A DNA stretch of 52,961 nucleotides from Rhizobiaceae bacterium (GTDB lineage Bacteria > Pseudomonadota > Alphaproteobacteria > Rhizobiales > Rhizobiaceae), in the NCBI GenBank assembly GCA_019635715.1, contig JAHBYY010000026.1, positions 1 to 52,961 on the forward strand. The letters run 5' to 3'. Shown here piece by piece: positions 41,824 to 52,224 of this stretch. Each line of letters begins with the position of its first letter. Positions within the stretch are counted from its first letter, which is position 1. Made by a program: the position numbers and the translations under genes. The notes beneath the pieces are model-generated. The model made no database searches and had not been told where the DNA came from. It was given only the letters and a program-made list of their open reading frames with translations.

Positions 41824-43248
41824 ATGTCCGCGCCCGTCATCACGCGCTTCGCTCCTTCCCCGACCGGCTACCTGCATATCGGCGGGGCGAGGACTGCGCT
41901 CTTCAACTGGCTCTACGCGCATCACACGGGCGGCAAGATGCTGCTGCGCATCGAGGACACCGATCGCGAGCGCTCCACACAGGCGGCGACCGACGCCATT
42001 CTCGAAGGCCTGACCTGGCTCGGCCTCACCTGGGACGGCGAGGCTATTTCACAGTTCGGCCGTGCCGCCCGGCATCGCGAGGTCGCCGAGGAACTGGTGG
42101 CGCGCGGTCAAGCCTACTATGCCTACGAGTCGGCGCAGGAACTGGAGGCGATGCGCGAGAAGGCGCGCGCCGAGGGCCGTCCGCCGCGCTACGACGGCGG
42201 CTGGCGCGACCGCGATGCGTCCGAGGCGCCGGCGGGCATCAAGCCGGTGATCCGCATCAAGGCGCCGACCGCCGGCGAGACGGTCGTCCGCGACCGCGTG
42301 CAGGGCGACGTGCGCTTCCCGAACAAGGATCTGGACGATTTCATCATCCTGCGTTCGGACGGCGTGCCGACCTACATGCACGCCGTGGTCGTCGACGACC
42401 ACGACATGGGCGTCACCCACATCATCCGCGGCGACGATCACCTGACCAACGCGGCGCGGCAGACTGTGATCTACCAGGCGATGGGCTGGGACGTGCCGGT
42501 GATGGCGCATATCCCGCTCATCCACGGGTCGGACGGCGCGAAGCTGTCGAAGCGCCACGGCGCCCTCGGCGTCGAGGCCTACCGGGCCATGGGCTATCTG
42601 CCGGAAGCGCTGCTCAACTATCTGGCGCGCCTCGGCTGGAGCCATGGCGACGACGAGGTCATGTCGATCGCCCAGATGATCGAATGGTTCGAGATCGACG
42701 ACGTCAACCGCGGCGCGGCACGGTTCGACTTCCAGAAGCTGGAAGCCCTGAACGGTCTGCACATGCGGCGCATGGGCGATGCCGAACTGACCGAGGCCCT
42801 GATCGCCACCCTGCCCTTCCTGCCGAACGGCAAGACGCTGGTCGAGGCTCTGACGCCCGCCGGACGCGCCCAACTGCTGGCGGCGATGCCCGGGCTGAAG
42901 GAACGCGCCAAGACGCTGGTCGAGCTCGCCGACGGCGCGGCATTCCTGTTCGCCAGCCGTCCCCTGGCGCTGGACGACAAGGCGGCCGCCCTGCTCGGCG
43001 AAGGGGCCCGCCCCGTTCTCGCCGGAGCGGCCGAGGCGCTTCGCGCGATCGGCGACGACTGGTCGGCAGCCTCCACCGAGGCGGCGATCCGGGCCTTCGC
43101 GCAGGCCGGCGGCCACAAGCTCGGCGCCGTCGCCCAGCCGTTGCGCGCCGCCCTGACGGGGCGCAGCACGTCACCCGGCGTGTTCGACGTGCTGGCCGTT
43201 CTGGGGCGCGACGAAAGTCTTGCACGGCTGGGAGATCAAATCGATTAG
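41824..43248 (+). CDS. gltX: Glutamate-tRNA ligase
   Basis: Predicted 474-residue class I aminoacyl-tRNA synthetase that charges tRNA-Glu. The first signature reads HIGG (18-21, in [14 protein letters not shown]) and the second KLSKR (240-244). Length and order are normal. It also provides Glu-tRNA for haem synthesis only in organisms with the C5 pathway, which alphaproteobacteria generally lack. It is followed by gltA after 180 bases in the same direction. The product ends [11 protein letters not shown]. Confidence 0.96.
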   Translation: MSAPVITRFAPSPTGYLHIGGARTALFNWLYAHHTGGKMLLRIEDTDRERSTQAATDAILEGLTWLGLTWDGEAISQFGRAARHREVAEELVARGQAYYAYESAQELEAMREKARAEGRPPRYDGGWRDRDASEAPAGIKPVIRIKAPTAGETVVRDRVQGDVRFPNKDLDDFIILRSDGVPTYMHAVVVDDHDMGVTHIIRGDDHLTNAARQTVIYQAMGWDVPVMAHIPLIHGSDGAKLSKRHGALGVEAYRAMGYLPEALLNYLARLGWSHGDDEVMSIAQMIEWFEIDDVNRGAARFDFQKLEALNGLHMRRMGDAELTEALIATLPFLPNGKTLVEALTPAGRAQLLAAMPGLKERAKTLVELADGAAFLFASRPLALDDKAAALLGEGARPVLAGAAEALRAIGDDWSAASTEAAIRAFAQAGGHKLGAVAQPLRAALTGRSTSPGVFDVLAVLGRDESLARLGDQID

Positions 43249-43428
43249 GATTTTCGCCGATCCCGCGACAGCCATTGAATCCCGCCTGCTGCGGTGCAAC
43301 ATTGCAGGCACCACTTCACGTCGCGACGCCCTCGCGGTCGAGGTCCCGAAATCTGCGCCACGCAGATGCTGCAGCCTCCCCTCCGGACGCCACGCCGTTT
43401 CCCGACTATCACTGCAAGAGGTGTTTGA

Positions 43429-44718
43429 ATGACCGAGTCGACCGTGAAACTGGACTTCAAAGGCAAGTCGCTCGATCTCAAGGTCCGATCGGGTTCGGTG
43501 GGTCCGGACGTCATCGACATCGCCGCGCTCTACAAGGAAACGGGCGCCTTCACCTATGATCCCGGCTTCACCTCGACGGCGAGTTGCGAATCGGAAATCA
43601 CCTTCATCGACGGCGACGCCGGCATCCTGCTGCATCGCGGCTACCCGATCGACCAGCTCGCGGAGCAGAGCGATTTCCTCGAAGTCTGCTACCTGCTGCT
43701 CTACGGCGAACTGCCCACGAAGGCGCAGAAGGACGATTTCGACTATCGGGTGACGCGCCACACGATGGTGCACGAGCAGATGTCGCGCTTCTTCACCGGC
43801 TTCCGCCGCGACGCGCATCCGATGGCTGTAATGTGCGGCGTGGTCGGCGCGCTGTCGGCCTTCTATCACGACTCGACCGACATCTCCGACCCCTATCAGC
43901 GCATGGTCGCGTCGATGCGCCTCGTCGCCAAGATGCCGACCATCGCGGCGATGGCGTTCAAATACCATATCGGCCAGCCCTTCGTTTACCCGAAGAACGA
44001 GCTTTCCTACGCCGCCAACTTCCTGCACATGTGCTTCGCGGTGCCCTGCGAGGAGTACAAGGTCAACCCGGTTCTGGCGCGCGCCATGGACCGCATCTTC
44101 ATCCTGCACGCCGACCACGAGCAGAACGCCTCCACCTCAACGGTGCGCCTCGCCGGTTCCTCCGGCGCCAACCCGTTCGCCTGCATCGCCGCCGGCATCG
44201 CCTGCCTGTGGGGCCCCGCGCATGGCGGCGCCAACGAAGCGGCGCTCAACATGCTGTCGGAGATCGGCACGGTCGACCGCATTCCCGAGTTCATCGCGCG
44301 CGCCAAGGACAAGAACGACCCGTTCCGGCTGATGGGCTTCGGCCACCGCGTCTACAAAAACTATGATCCGCGCGCCAAGATCATGCAGAAGACCACGCAT
44401 GAGGTGCTGGGCGAGCTCGGCATCAAGGACGATCCTATGCTCGACGTGGCGATCGAGCTGGAGCGGATCGCGCTGACCGACGAATATTTCATCGAGAAGA
44501 AGCTCTATCCGAACATCGACTTCTATTCGGGCATCACGCTGAAGGCGCTCGGCTTCCCCACCACCATGTTCACGGTCCTGTTCGCGGTGGCGCGAACCGT
44601 CGGCTGGATCGCGCAGTGGAAGGAGATGATCGAGGATCCGCAGCAGAAGATCGGCCGGCCGCGCCAGCTCTACACGGGACATCCGCAGCGCGACTTCGTG
44701 CCGATCGCCAAGCGCTGA
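43429..44718 (+). CDS. gltA: Citrate synthase
   Basis: Predicted 429-residue enzyme that condenses acetyl-CoA with oxaloacetate in the citric acid cycle. The catalytic residues are His265 (GPAHGGANE), His306 (GFGHRVYKN) and Asp364 (NIDFYSG), matching the long hexameric type of proteobacteria. AAGAGGTG lies before the ATG. A separate promoter in the 180-base gap after gltX is likely but I cannot point to it. A hairpin after the stop probably ends the transcript. In relatives I would expect lpx genes next; here a convergent ATP12 gene follows. Confidence 0.97.
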   Translation: MTESTVKLDFKGKSLDLKVRSGSVGPDVIDIAALYKETGAFTYDPGFTSTASCESEITFIDGDAGILLHRGYPIDQLAEQSDFLEVCYLLLYGELPTKAQKDDFDYRVTRHTMVHEQMSRFFTGFRRDAHPMAVMCGVVGALSAFYHDSTDISDPYQRMVASMRLVAKMPTIAAMAFKYHIGQPFVYPKNELSYAANFLHMCFAVPCEEYKVNPVLARAMDRIFILHADHEQNASTSTVRLAGSSGANPFACIAAGIACLWGPAHGGANEAALNMLSEIGTVDRIPEFIARAKDKNDPFRLMGFGHRVYKNYDPRAKIMQKTTHEVLGELGIKDDPMLDVAIELERIALTDEYFIEKKLYPNIDFYSGITLKALGFPTTMFTVLFAVARTVGWIAQWKEMIEDPQQKIGRPRQLYTGHPQRDFVPIAKR

Positions 44719-44735
44719 GAAACCGCACAACGAAC

Positions 44736-44767
44736 ATGGCCCGCGACGATCGCGGGCCATTGCATTT
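44736..44767 (+). terminator. Terminator between gltA and the ATP12 gene
   Basis: A perfect 11 bp stem, ATGGCCCGCGA/TCGCGGGCCAT (44736-44760), is followed by TGCATTT. The T-run is short, so it is a modest factor-independent terminator for gltA; the symmetrical stem could also serve the convergent gene. Confidence 0.6.
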
Positions 44768-44786
44768 CCGGGTCAGCCGATCCGTT

Positions 44787-45587
44787 CTACGGCGCTTCGG
44801 GGGTGAATGACGCGAGCAGCGCAGCCGCGGCGAGAAAATCCCGCTTGCGGGCATTGCGGCGGGCCACCGCTTCGGCGTCCTGGCCCCAATGCTCGATCTG
44901 CCAGTCCTCGTCGACATGCGCGGCGGCCCAGGCCTGTTCGGCCGACAGCGCCTCCGCCTCGAGGGCGAGGGCCAGCAGCGCCGACCCCGTCAGCGAGGTG
45001 ACCAGATGCAGCGCGGCGAGCCGGAACGGCTCCGCCCGGCGGCGCAGATGCAGCGCCAGCGCGCCGATCGATTCGCGCGGCTGCTCGACGAAGACGATGC
45101 CTTCCGCGAGATTCATGCGCGCGCCGAGCGCCGATTGTGCCCATTCGAGCACCGGATCCCAGGCTTCGTTCTGTCTTTGCACGAGACCTTCGGGGCCGTC
45201 GGCCCGGTAGCACAGCAGATCCGACGAGGCGAAGCGCAATATGTCTTCCAGAACGGCATCGGCCTGCGCGGCCACGCCGTCGATCGCCGTGTTGGCGAGC
45301 CGCATCACCGGCATGGTTGTGGGGTCGACGGTCTCGATCTGCGCCTCGAACTCGGCAGCCACCAGTGCCGCCGACGCGGCCGTCGGCAGCGCCAGCGTGG
45401 CGCGCGCCGGGGTTTTCGCGGCCTTGCCGTCGAGCAGCACTGCGTGGGCGCCGTCCGTCGGCCCGACGGAGACGGTCGAATAGAAGCGCTTCGGCAAGGG
45501 GGTTTTCATCTGAATCTGGGCGCGGCGCACCGGGTCCGGGTCCGACAGGGCAAGGCCGGCGTCGAATTCGTTGAGCAGCTCACGCAT
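44787..45587 (-). CDS. ATP12 family F1-ATPase assembly chaperone
   Basis: Predicted 266-residue protein of the ATP12 family, which in mitochondria holds the F1 alpha subunit during assembly. Key segments are DPVRRAQIQMKTPLPKRFY, VLLDGKAAKTPAR, the DPTTMPVMRLANTAID motif and DLLCYRADGPEGLVQRQ, with VTSLTGSALLALALEAEALSAEQAWAAAHVDEDWQ near the end, all typical. It is found in alphaproteobacteria and eukaryotes. It follows the EamA transporter gene after 12 bases. Confidence 0.93.
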   Translation of the reverse strand: MRELLNEFDAGLALSDPDPVRRAQIQMKTPLPKRFYSTVSVGPTDGAHAVLLDGKAAKTPARATLALPTAASAALVAAEFEAQIETVDPTTMPVMRLANTAIDGVAAQADAVLEDILRFASSDLLCYRADGPEGLVQRQNEAWDPVLEWAQSALGARMNLAEGIVFVEQPRESIGALALHLRRRAEPFRLAALHLVTSLTGSALLALALEAEALSAEQAWAAAHVDEDWQIEHWGQDAEAVARRNARKRDFLAAAALLASFTPEAP

Positions 45588-45599
45588 GTCGCAGTTCCA

Positions 45600-46505
45600 T
45601 CATTTCGCCGGCCGGTTGACCAGCACCAGTCCGGCCGCGACCAAGGCGAGCGCCGCGAACAGGATCGGAGATAGGGGCTCGTCGAGAAGAATGCCACCGC
45701 AGGCGACGCCGAACACCGGCGTCAGGAAGGTGAAACTCGACAGGGACGCGGCGGGATAGCGGCGGATCATGCCGAACCACACGACGTAGGTGAACGCCAC
45801 GATGACCAGCGCCTGGAACAGAAGCGCGACGATCGCCGGTGAGGAGACGTCGCGCAGCGGCGGCCCCGCGACGGCGAAAAGCGGCAATACGACGATTGCC
45901 CCGACGACGAGCTGATAGAGCAGGATCTTCTCGGCCGGAGCATCGGCCACCTTGGTGCGCCGGATGACCAGCGTCGTCGCGGCCCACAGCACACCCGCAG
46001 CCAGGCCCATCGCATCGCCGATCAGGGCATCCGGCCCAGGCAGGCTGAGCTTGTCGGCGAAAACCAGCGCGACACCGCAGAAGGCCAGCACCAGGCCGCC
46101 GAACTTCGTCGCCGACATCCGCTCGCCGAGCAGCACATGCGCACCGATCAGCACCCAGAACGGCATGGTGTTCATCGTCAGCGTCAGGCGAGACACGCTC
46201 GTATAGTCGAGCGACAGGAAGATCAGGGCGAACTCCATGCCGAACAGGCTGCCGGCGAGCACGCCGCCGGGCAGCGAGCCGTCGCGCCCGAAGATCTCCA
46301 CGCCCCGCCACCGGCACCACAGATAGACGGCGGACGCCGCTACCACCGAACGCAGGACGCTGAGCAGGATCGGATTGAAGCCGGCGAGCGCGATCTTGGC
46401 CGCGACGCTGTTCAGCGCCCACGCGAAGGTCAGCCCGAGCATCGTGGCGATAGCCGCAGAATTCAGCGCATCCGCCCGCCGCGGAAGGACGCCGGTGGCG
46501 CTCAT
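45600..46505 (-). CDS. EamA/DMT family transporter
   Basis: Predicted 301-residue inner-membrane protein with ten hydrophobic segments arranged as two EamA repeats (about 15-145 and 160-295). The second repeat ends VFGVACGGILLDEPLSPILFAALALVAAGLVLVNRPAK, typical for drug/metabolite exporters. Substrate unknown. Its ATG overlaps the pseudouridine synthase stop (ATGA), so the two are coupled. Confidence 0.9.
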   Translation of the reverse strand: MSATGVLPRRADALNSAAIATMLGLTFAWALNSVAAKIALAGFNPILLSVLRSVVAASAVYLWCRWRGVEIFGRDGSLPGGVLAGSLFGMEFALIFLSLDYTSVSRLTLTMNTMPFWVLIGAHVLLGERMSATKFGGLVLAFCGVALVFADKLSLPGPDALIGDAMGLAAGVLWAATTLVIRRTKVADAPAEKILLYQLVVGAIVVLPLFAVAGPPLRDVSSPAIVALLFQALVIVAFTYVVWFGMIRRYPAASLSSFTFLTPVFGVACGGILLDEPLSPILFAALALVAAGLVLVNRPAK

Positions 46506-47488
46506 GACGCGTCGCCGCCCATCGCCTCGTCGAGGCCGAGCAGGTTCCAGCTCTGGCGCATATGGGGGGGCAGCGGCGCCGTCACGTCGATGGTGCCGCC
46601 GCCCGGATGCGGGATGACGATGCGCCGCGCATGCAGGTGCAGACGGTTCTGCAGGCCGCCCGGAAAATCCCAGTTGATGTCGGCCTCGAAATATTTCGGA
46701 TCGCCGATGATCGGGCAGCCGATATGGGCGGCGTGGACGCGCAACTGATGCGTCCGGCCGGTATGCGGCTCCATCTCCAGCCAGGAAAGCCGCTGGCCGG
46801 CCTGCTCGATGACGCGATAGTAGGAGACGGCATGGTCGGCGCCGGTCTCGCCATGGCTGGCGACGCGCATGCGGTCGCCGTCCGGCGTCTGCTCCTTGAC
46901 GAGCCAGGTCGAGATCTTGTCCTCGCGCTTCTTCGGAACACCCTTCACCAGCGCCCAGTAGGTCTTCTTCGCATCGCGGCCGCGAAACGCTTCCGCGAGC
47001 TTCATCGCCGCCAGCCGGGTCCGTGCGATCACCAGCACGCCGGAGGTGTCGCGGTCCAGCCGGTGGACCAGGCGCGGCTTTTCGCCCTTGGAGTTGCGCA
47101 GCGCCTCCAGCATGGAGTCGACGCTGCGCGTCACGCCCGACCCGCCCTGCACCGCCAGGCCCGAGGGCTTATCGAGGACAAAGACCTTCGGATCCTCGTA
47201 GAGGATCATCTGGCGCAGCGCGTCGCCGTCGTCCTTGCCGCGCAAGGTGCGTGCCGTCAGCGGCCCCGCATCCTTGCGGTCGACGTCGAGCGGCGGAACG
47301 CGGATCGACTGTCCGGCGTCGAGCCGGGTGTCGGATTTGGCGCGTGCGCCGCTCACCCGGATCTGCCCGGAGCGCAGCAGCTTCTGCAGATGGCCGAAGC
47401 CGAGGCCCGGATAATGGACCTTGAACCACCGATCGAGGCGCATGCCGCCCTCGTCGGCACCGACTGCGATGTTTTCCACGCCTGCCAT
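46502..47488 (-). CDS. RluA family pseudouridine synthase
   Basis: Predicted 328-residue RNA modification enzyme. An S4 RNA-binding domain (about 15-75: RLDRWFKVHYPGLGFGHLQKLL) precedes the catalytic domain, with HRLDRDTSG (142-150) holding the catalytic Asp145. The domain order resembles RluC/RluD, which modify 23S rRNA, but the exact site cannot be assigned. It opens the operon with the EamA transporter and ATP12 chaperone genes. Confidence 0.93.
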   Translation of the reverse strand: MAGVENIAVGADEGGMRLDRWFKVHYPGLGFGHLQKLLRSGQIRVSGARAKSDTRLDAGQSIRVPPLDVDRKDAGPLTARTLRGKDDGDALRQMILYEDPKVFVLDKPSGLAVQGGSGVTRSVDSMLEALRNSKGEKPRLVHRLDRDTSGVLVIARTRLAAMKLAEAFRGRDAKKTYWALVKGVPKKREDKISTWLVKEQTPDGDRMRVASHGETGADHAVSYYRVIEQAGQRLSWLEMEPHTGRTHQLRVHAAHIGCPIIGDPKYFEADINWDFPGGLQNRLHLHARRIVIPHPGGGTIDVTAPLPPHMRQSWNLLGLDEAMGGDAS

Positions 47489-47588
47489 ATCGACCGCCTA
47501 ATCTTTAACGGGCGGCAATAGCATCAAGTGGCGCGTCTTGCGAGGCCGGCGAAGGTATCCGCGATCTGCGCGAAGCACCCGACGTGGA

Positions 47589-48416
47589 TCATCCGGCGCC
47601 CTGCGTGTCCGGCGGCGCTTTGCCGATCATCTTCCAGTTCTTGTAGAAGATGGCGTTGAACCGGTCGACGCCGGCCGAGATCACCGCGAGAAGCGCCGAA
47701 AGCACGCCCGGCACGGGGGTCGGGCGGATGATGTCCATGAACACGCAGTAGCGGCGGGCATCGTAGAGATTGACGGAGCGGTGCCGCAGCGTGTCGTCGA
47801 AGATGAAGAGCGGGTTCTCGTACCAGAGGTTGCGCACGCTGCCGCATTCGATGAACACGTCGTCGGTGACCGACGGACGCAAATTGTAGAGCACCCTGAG
47901 CGTCAGACGCAGCGGTCCGAAATGCAGCGAGGTCGATTCGCGCCCGTCGAAGACCGAGACGGCGATCGTGCGGATGAAGCGGTAAGGCTGGTTGAACTCC
48001 GGCATGGTCCGGATGTGCTGCTTCCCGTACCATTGATAGACATACATGCCGCGCCGCCCGCTGGGGAACGCCGCGTCGATCTCCGCCATGATCCGCGGCT
48101 TGTCGCGCTCGAACACGCCCAGCACCGACTCGATCTCGGCGCGGTACTCCGGCGGAAAGTCCTCCAGCTTCCAGACGCCCGGATTCCTGCGCGAGATCAG
48201 GTCGACGAGCACGTTGAAGGGCGACAGCAGCCAGGTGAAGATGCCGTTTCCGAGGAAGTAGCCGACGAACAGGTCGAGGCTCCTGCGGTCGTTGCGCAAC
48301 ACGTCGATGAGGCCGGTTGCAAGGAAGAAGACCGTGATCCAAGGGATGAAATAGAGCGCCGCCGCCAGAACGGGAACGGCGATTGCGATCTTGCGGAGGG
48401 CCTTCTTGGGAGCCAT
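47589..48416 (-). CDS. Aspartyl/asparaginyl beta-hydroxylase domain protein
   Basis: Predicted 275-residue membrane-anchored dioxygenase-like protein. Two hydrophobic segments (about 8-40) are followed by the Asp_Arg_Hydrox domain (about 115-260): LRLTLRVLYNLRP, FIECGSVRNLWYENPLFIFDDTLRHRSVN, and RYCVFMDIIRPTPVPG. The iron ligands would be the His in LRHRS and a later residue; the set is not fully clear. Relatives hydroxylate lipid A or ornithine lipid acyl chains (LpxO, OlsC type), which fits a membrane anchor. GAGG lies six bases before the ATG at 48416; an ATG at 48482 would add 22 low-complexity residues. Confidence 0.8.
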   Translation of the reverse strand: MAPKKALRKIAIAVPVLAAALYFIPWITVFFLATGLIDVLRNDRRSLDLFVGYFLGNGIFTWLLSPFNVLVDLISRRNPGVWKLEDFPPEYRAEIESVLGVFERDKPRIMAEIDAAFPSGRRGMYVYQWYGKQHIRTMPEFNQPYRFIRTIAVSVFDGRESTSLHFGPLRLTLRVLYNLRPSVTDDVFIECGSVRNLWYENPLFIFDDTLRHRSVNLYDARRYCVFMDIIRPTPVPGVLSALLAVISAGVDRFNAIFYKNWKMIGKAPPDTQGAG

Positions 48417-48570
48417 GGAGAACCTCGGATGAAGCGCGGCGGATGCGTCATCATCGGACGACGGAGGGCGCCGCGACGCCATACTCCCGCTTTGGCATCC
48501 GATCCAGCATTATGAGCTCCCTCGACGCCGCGTCAAATGTCGCAGGCCGATCCATCCTCGACGTGGCCGA

Positions 48571-49878
48571 TCAGCCGCGCTCCCGCCGCAGCTTGGCCCA
48601 ATAGTCGAGACGCTTGCGGAGGTCGCGCTCGAAGCCGCGATCGGGCGGGTCATAGAAGGTGCGGCGCCCCATCTTCTCCGGAAAATAGTCCTGCCCGGAA
48701 AAAGCGTCCGGCTCGTCGTGATCGTAGCGATATCCCGCGCCGTAGCTCTCTTCCTTCATCAGCTTGGTCGGCGCGTTGAGGATGTGTTTGGGCGGCAGAA
48801 GCGAGCCGTGCTCCTTGGCGGCGCGCGTCGCTGCCTTGAACGCGGTGTAGACGGCGTTGGATTTCGGCGCGGTCGCCAGATAGACCGCCGCCTGCGCGAA
48901 GGCGAGCTCGCCTTCGGGCGAGCCGAGATAGTCGTAGGCATCCTTGGCGGCATTCGCGATCACCAGCGCCTGCGGATCGGCAAGGCCGATGTCTTCCACC
49001 GCCATGCGGACCAGACGGCGGCCGAGATAGAGCGGATCCTCGCCGGCGTCGAACATGCGGGCCAGGTAATAGAGCGCCGCGTCGGGATCGGAGCCGCGCA
49101 CCGATTTGTGCAGCGCCGAGATCAGGTTGTAGTGGCCGTCCTGCCCCTTGTCGTAGACCGGCGCGCGGCGCTGCACGACGTCCTGCAGCTTCTCGGCGGT
49201 GAACGTCTCGCCGGGCCGGGCGGCACGCCAGACTTCCTCGGAGAGGGTGAGCGCGGCGCGTCCGTCGCCATCGGCCATGCGCAGCAGCACCGCGCGGGCC
49301 TCGCCGTCGAGCGGCAGCGGCTTTCCTTCGACGGTCTCCGCGCGCTCCAGCAATCCCTTGATGCTGGCCTCGCCGAGGGAATGGAACACCAGCACCCGCG
49401 CCCGGGAGAGCAGCGCCGCATTGAGCTCGAAGGACGGATTCTCGGTCGTCGCCCCGACCAGCACGACGGTGCCGTCCTCCATGACCGGGAGAAAGGAGTC
49501 CTGCTGGGCGCGGTTGAAGCGGTGGATCTCGTCGACGAAAAGCAGCGTCTGCCGGCCGTTGGCGCGTCGCAGGCGCGCCGTCTCGAACACCTTCTTCAAG
49601 TCGGCGACACCGGAGAAGATCGCGGAGATCTGCTCGAAGGCGAGATCCGTCGAGCCGGCCAGCAGCCGGGCGACGGTCGTCTTGCCGGTGCCCGGCGGCC
49701 CCCAGAAGATCATCGAACCCAGCGAGCCCGAGCCGATCATGCGCGTCAGCACGCCATCCTCGCCGGTCAGGTGCTCCTGGCCGACGACCTCGCCGAGCGT
49801 CGCCGGCCGCAGGCGGTCGGCCAGCGGGCGCCCCGCTGGAGGCGATTTCGGCGGAGGCGCGCCGAACAGGTCGCTCAT
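48571..49878 (-). CDS. rarA: Replication-associated recombination protein A
   Basis: Predicted 435-residue AAA+ ATPase (RarA/MgsA) that acts at stalled replication forks. Walker A is GPPGTGKTT (60-68), Walker B LLFVDEIHRFN (112-122), followed by VLVGATTENPSFELNAALLSRARVLVF and the C-terminal domains with YNLISALHKSVRGSDPDAALYYLARM and PKSNAVYTAFKAA. The ATG shares one base with the protease gene stop (TGATG), so the genes are coupled; the frame extension to 49935 is within that gene. Confidence 0.96.
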   Translation of the reverse strand: MSDLFGAPPPKSPPAGRPLADRLRPATLGEVVGQEHLTGEDGVLTRMIGSGSLGSMIFWGPPGTGKTTVARLLAGSTDLAFEQISAIFSGVADLKKVFETARLRRANGRQTLLFVDEIHRFNRAQQDSFLPVMEDGTVVLVGATTENPSFELNAALLSRARVLVFHSLGEASIKGLLERAETVEGKPLPLDGEARAVLLRMADGDGRAALTLSEEVWRAARPGETFTAEKLQDVVQRRAPVYDKGQDGHYNLISALHKSVRGSDPDAALYYLARMFDAGEDPLYLGRRLVRMAVEDIGLADPQALVIANAAKDAYDYLGSPEGELAFAQAAVYLATAPKSNAVYTAFKAATRAAKEHGSLLPPKHILNAPTKLMKEESYGAGYRYDHDEPDAFSGQDYFPEKMGRRTFYDPPDRGFERDLRKRLDYWAKLRRERG

Positions 49879-51368
49879 CAGAACCGCATCATCTGGCGGA
49901 TGAGCTGGCCGTTGCGCTCCACGGTAAAGCGCCACCAGCGCGTGTTGCTGGCCGCGATCTCGGCAAGCTGGGCCGCCGACGTCACGGCCTGTCCGTTCAC
50001 CTCGCGCACGATGTCGCGCGGCTGAAAGCCGACGCTGGCCGCCGGCGAGTCACGATCGATTTCCACCATCGTCACGCCCGTCGTGTCGGTGCGCATGCCG
50101 AGGCGCTGGGCCAGCCGGGGCGACAGTTCCGCGACCTTCGCGCCGGAGAACGGGCTGCGGCCGGTGATCGGCACGGGATCACCGGATGCGCCCTCCGGCG
50201 CACGTCCGAGTGCCACCTCGACGGTCTGCTCCTCGCCCTTGGTCAGCACCGACAGGCTCGCCCTGGCGCCGATCGACTGCGTGGCGAGACGATAGCCGAG
50301 CGCGTCGACATGCTCGATCGCGATGCCGTTCATAGCCAGCACCACGTCGCCGGGCTTCAGCCCCGCCTGGGCGGCCGGGCCGCCGTCGACGACACTGGAG
50401 ACCAGCGCGCCGGTCGGACCTTTCATGCCGAGCGACTCGGCGATCTGCGCCGTTACCGGCTCGAAGGTGGCGCCGATATAGGGCCGCTCGAAATAGTCCT
50501 GGCCGTTCTGCGCCGCCGTCACCACGGACCGCACGATGTTGGCGGGAATGGCGAAGCCGATGCCGATCGACCCGCCGCTGCGGCTGTAGATCGCCGTGTT
50601 GATGCCGACGAGCTGCCCGGTCATGTTGATCAGCGCACCGCCCGAATTGCCCGGATTGATCGCCGCGTCGGTCTGGATGAAGAAGCCGAAATCCGAGATG
50701 CCGATATGCGAGCGCGCCAGCGCCGAGACGATGCCGCTGGTCGTGGTCTGGCCGACGCCGAACGGATTGCCGATCGCCAGAACGAGATCGCCGATCTCGA
50801 GCGCGTCCGAATCGCCGATCTCGATCGCCGGAAACTCCGAATCGCCCTCGATCTTCAGCACGGCAAGGTCGATCGTCTCGTCCTTCAGCAGAAGCTTGCT
50901 CTCGAACTCGCGGCCGTCCGACAACGCGACCTTGACCTCGTCCGCGTCGCTGATGACGTGGTAGTTGGTGACGATGTAGCCGCTCTTGTCGACCAGCACG
51001 CCCGACCCCAGCGCCGACTGCGCGCGCTCCGGCGCCGAGCCGCCGAAGAAGCGCTCGAAGAAGGGATCGCCGTCGAAGGGCGACCTCACCCTGACCTGCC
51101 TTGAGGCATAGACGTTTACGACGGCCGGCGCGGTCTGCCTGACCAGCGGCGCGAAGGACAACTGGATCTCCTTGGCCCCGAACGGCAGCCGGCGCCCGGG
51201 CGGCGCGGGCGGCGGCGGCGCCTCCTCCATGCTCTTCAGCAGCTCGGTCAGCACGTCCTTCAGGCCCGGATCGGGCTGCTTGTCCTCGGCGAAGGCGGCA
51301 CCGCCAAGGGCGGTCCATCCGAAGATTGCGAAGGCAACCAGCAAGGCTGCGACGCGCTTCAAAGACAT
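49878..51368 (-). CDS. Do family periplasmic serine endopeptidase (DegP/DegQ/MucD-like)
   Basis: Predicted 496-residue envelope quality-control protease. A signal peptide (VAALLVAFAIFGWTALGGAAFAED) leads to the trypsin-like domain with triad His137 (TNYHVIS), Asp167 (TIDLAVL) and Ser242 (NPGNSGGAL). Two PDZ domains follow (about 275-375 and 390-490: GALVSSVVDGGPAAQAGLKPGDVV and VTMVEIDRDSPAASVGFQPRDIV). GGAGG lies before the ATG. The 131-base gap upstream must hold the promoter, but I see no clear ECF-type site. Confidence 0.96.
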   Translation of the reverse strand: MSLKRVAALLVAFAIFGWTALGGAAFAEDKQPDPGLKDVLTELLKSMEEAPPPPAPPGRRLPFGAKEIQLSFAPLVRQTAPAVVNVYASRQVRVRSPFDGDPFFERFFGGSAPERAQSALGSGVLVDKSGYIVTNYHVISDADEVKVALSDGREFESKLLLKDETIDLAVLKIEGDSEFPAIEIGDSDALEIGDLVLAIGNPFGVGQTTTSGIVSALARSHIGISDFGFFIQTDAAINPGNSGGALINMTGQLVGINTAIYSRSGGSIGIGFAIPANIVRSVVTAAQNGQDYFERPYIGATFEPVTAQIAESLGMKGPTGALVSSVVDGGPAAQAGLKPGDVVLAMNGIAIEHVDALGYRLATQSIGARASLSVLTKGEEQTVEVALGRAPEGASGDPVPITGRSPFSGAKVAELSPRLAQRLGMRTDTTGVTMVEIDRDSPAASVGFQPRDIVREVNGQAVTSAAQLAEIAASNTRWWRFTVERNGQLIRQMMRF

Positions 51369-51499
51369 GGAAACCTCCGGAGGCCTAGCTGAGTCTGACG
51401 GCGCACGGACCGTCGGGACGGTCTCGGCGCCCGTACCTGTACCGATTTTGGGCGGCTTGTCGACATGATGAAGAATGCGGATCGCCAGCCGGGTCGCGG

Positions 51500-52186
51500 C
51501 TAGGATTTGCGGTGCTTCGGCTGCGGCCCCGCCTCGATCCGATCGGCGATGTCGGTGAAGCCGCGCCGCCTTGCATGGTCGAGCGCCGTGACGCCGTCCC
51601 GATCGGCGAGATTGGCTGCACCGGCATCGACGAGCAGCCCGACGATCTCGCGATAGGCGGGTCCGCCATCGCCGAGAATCACCGCTTCCAGAAGCGCTGT
51701 CCAGCCCAGATTGTTGACGTGATCCACGTCGACGCCCGCCTCGAGCAGAATCCGCACCGTGCCCGGGTAGCCGTGATGGGCTGCCGGTATGAGCGCGACG
51801 CCGCCATAGCGGTTGGTGTCCTTCAGGTTCGCCTTCCCGGTGGCCAGGATCAAGGACAGGATCTCGTCCCGCCCCTCGGCCCCGGCATAGAGGAACGGGG
51901 TGTCCTGGATGCCGTCCTTGGCATTGACGTCCGCTCCGGCCTTGATGAGCTGGCGCGCCGCGCCGACATGGTTCGAGCGGATGGCCAGCAACAGGGGCGT
52001 GCGGCCGTTGCTGTCCCGGTGATCGATCGAAACGCCGCGGACGATCAGATCCTTCACCTTTTCCGCCTTTCCCGTCCGCGCCGCCTTGAGCAGCCGCGTT
52101 TCCTCGGCACTTTCGGCCGGCGCGACCGATGCCGCCGACACCAGGGCGAGCAGCAGGCCCGTCACCAGGCGGGTCAACAGGATCAT
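51500..52186 (-). CDS. Ankyrin repeat protein, exported
   Basis: Predicted 228-residue protein with a signal peptide (LLTRLVTGLLLALVSAASVAPAESA) and about five ankyrin repeats (from residue 30: DSNGRTPLLLAIRSNHVGAARQLIKAGADVN, NNLGWTALLEAVILG, DRDGVTALDHARRRGFTDIADRI). It is probably a periplasmic protein-binding module. The ATG at 52186 is supported by GGAGAT upstream; the frame extends to 52264 across the rplQ terminator. Function unknown. Confidence 0.85.
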   Translation of the reverse strand: MILLTRLVTGLLLALVSAASVAPAESAEETRLLKAARTGKAEKVKDLIVRGVSIDHRDSNGRTPLLLAIRSNHVGAARQLIKAGADVNAKDGIQDTPFLYAGAEGRDEILSLILATGKANLKDTNRYGGVALIPAAHHGYPGTVRILLEAGVDVDHVNNLGWTALLEAVILGDGGPAYREIVGLLVDAGAANLADRDGVTALDHARRRGFTDIADRIEAGPQPKHRKS

Positions 52187-52224
52187 CAAGCCATCTCCAT
52201 TGCCGCTGCTGCGCACCCGCCCAC

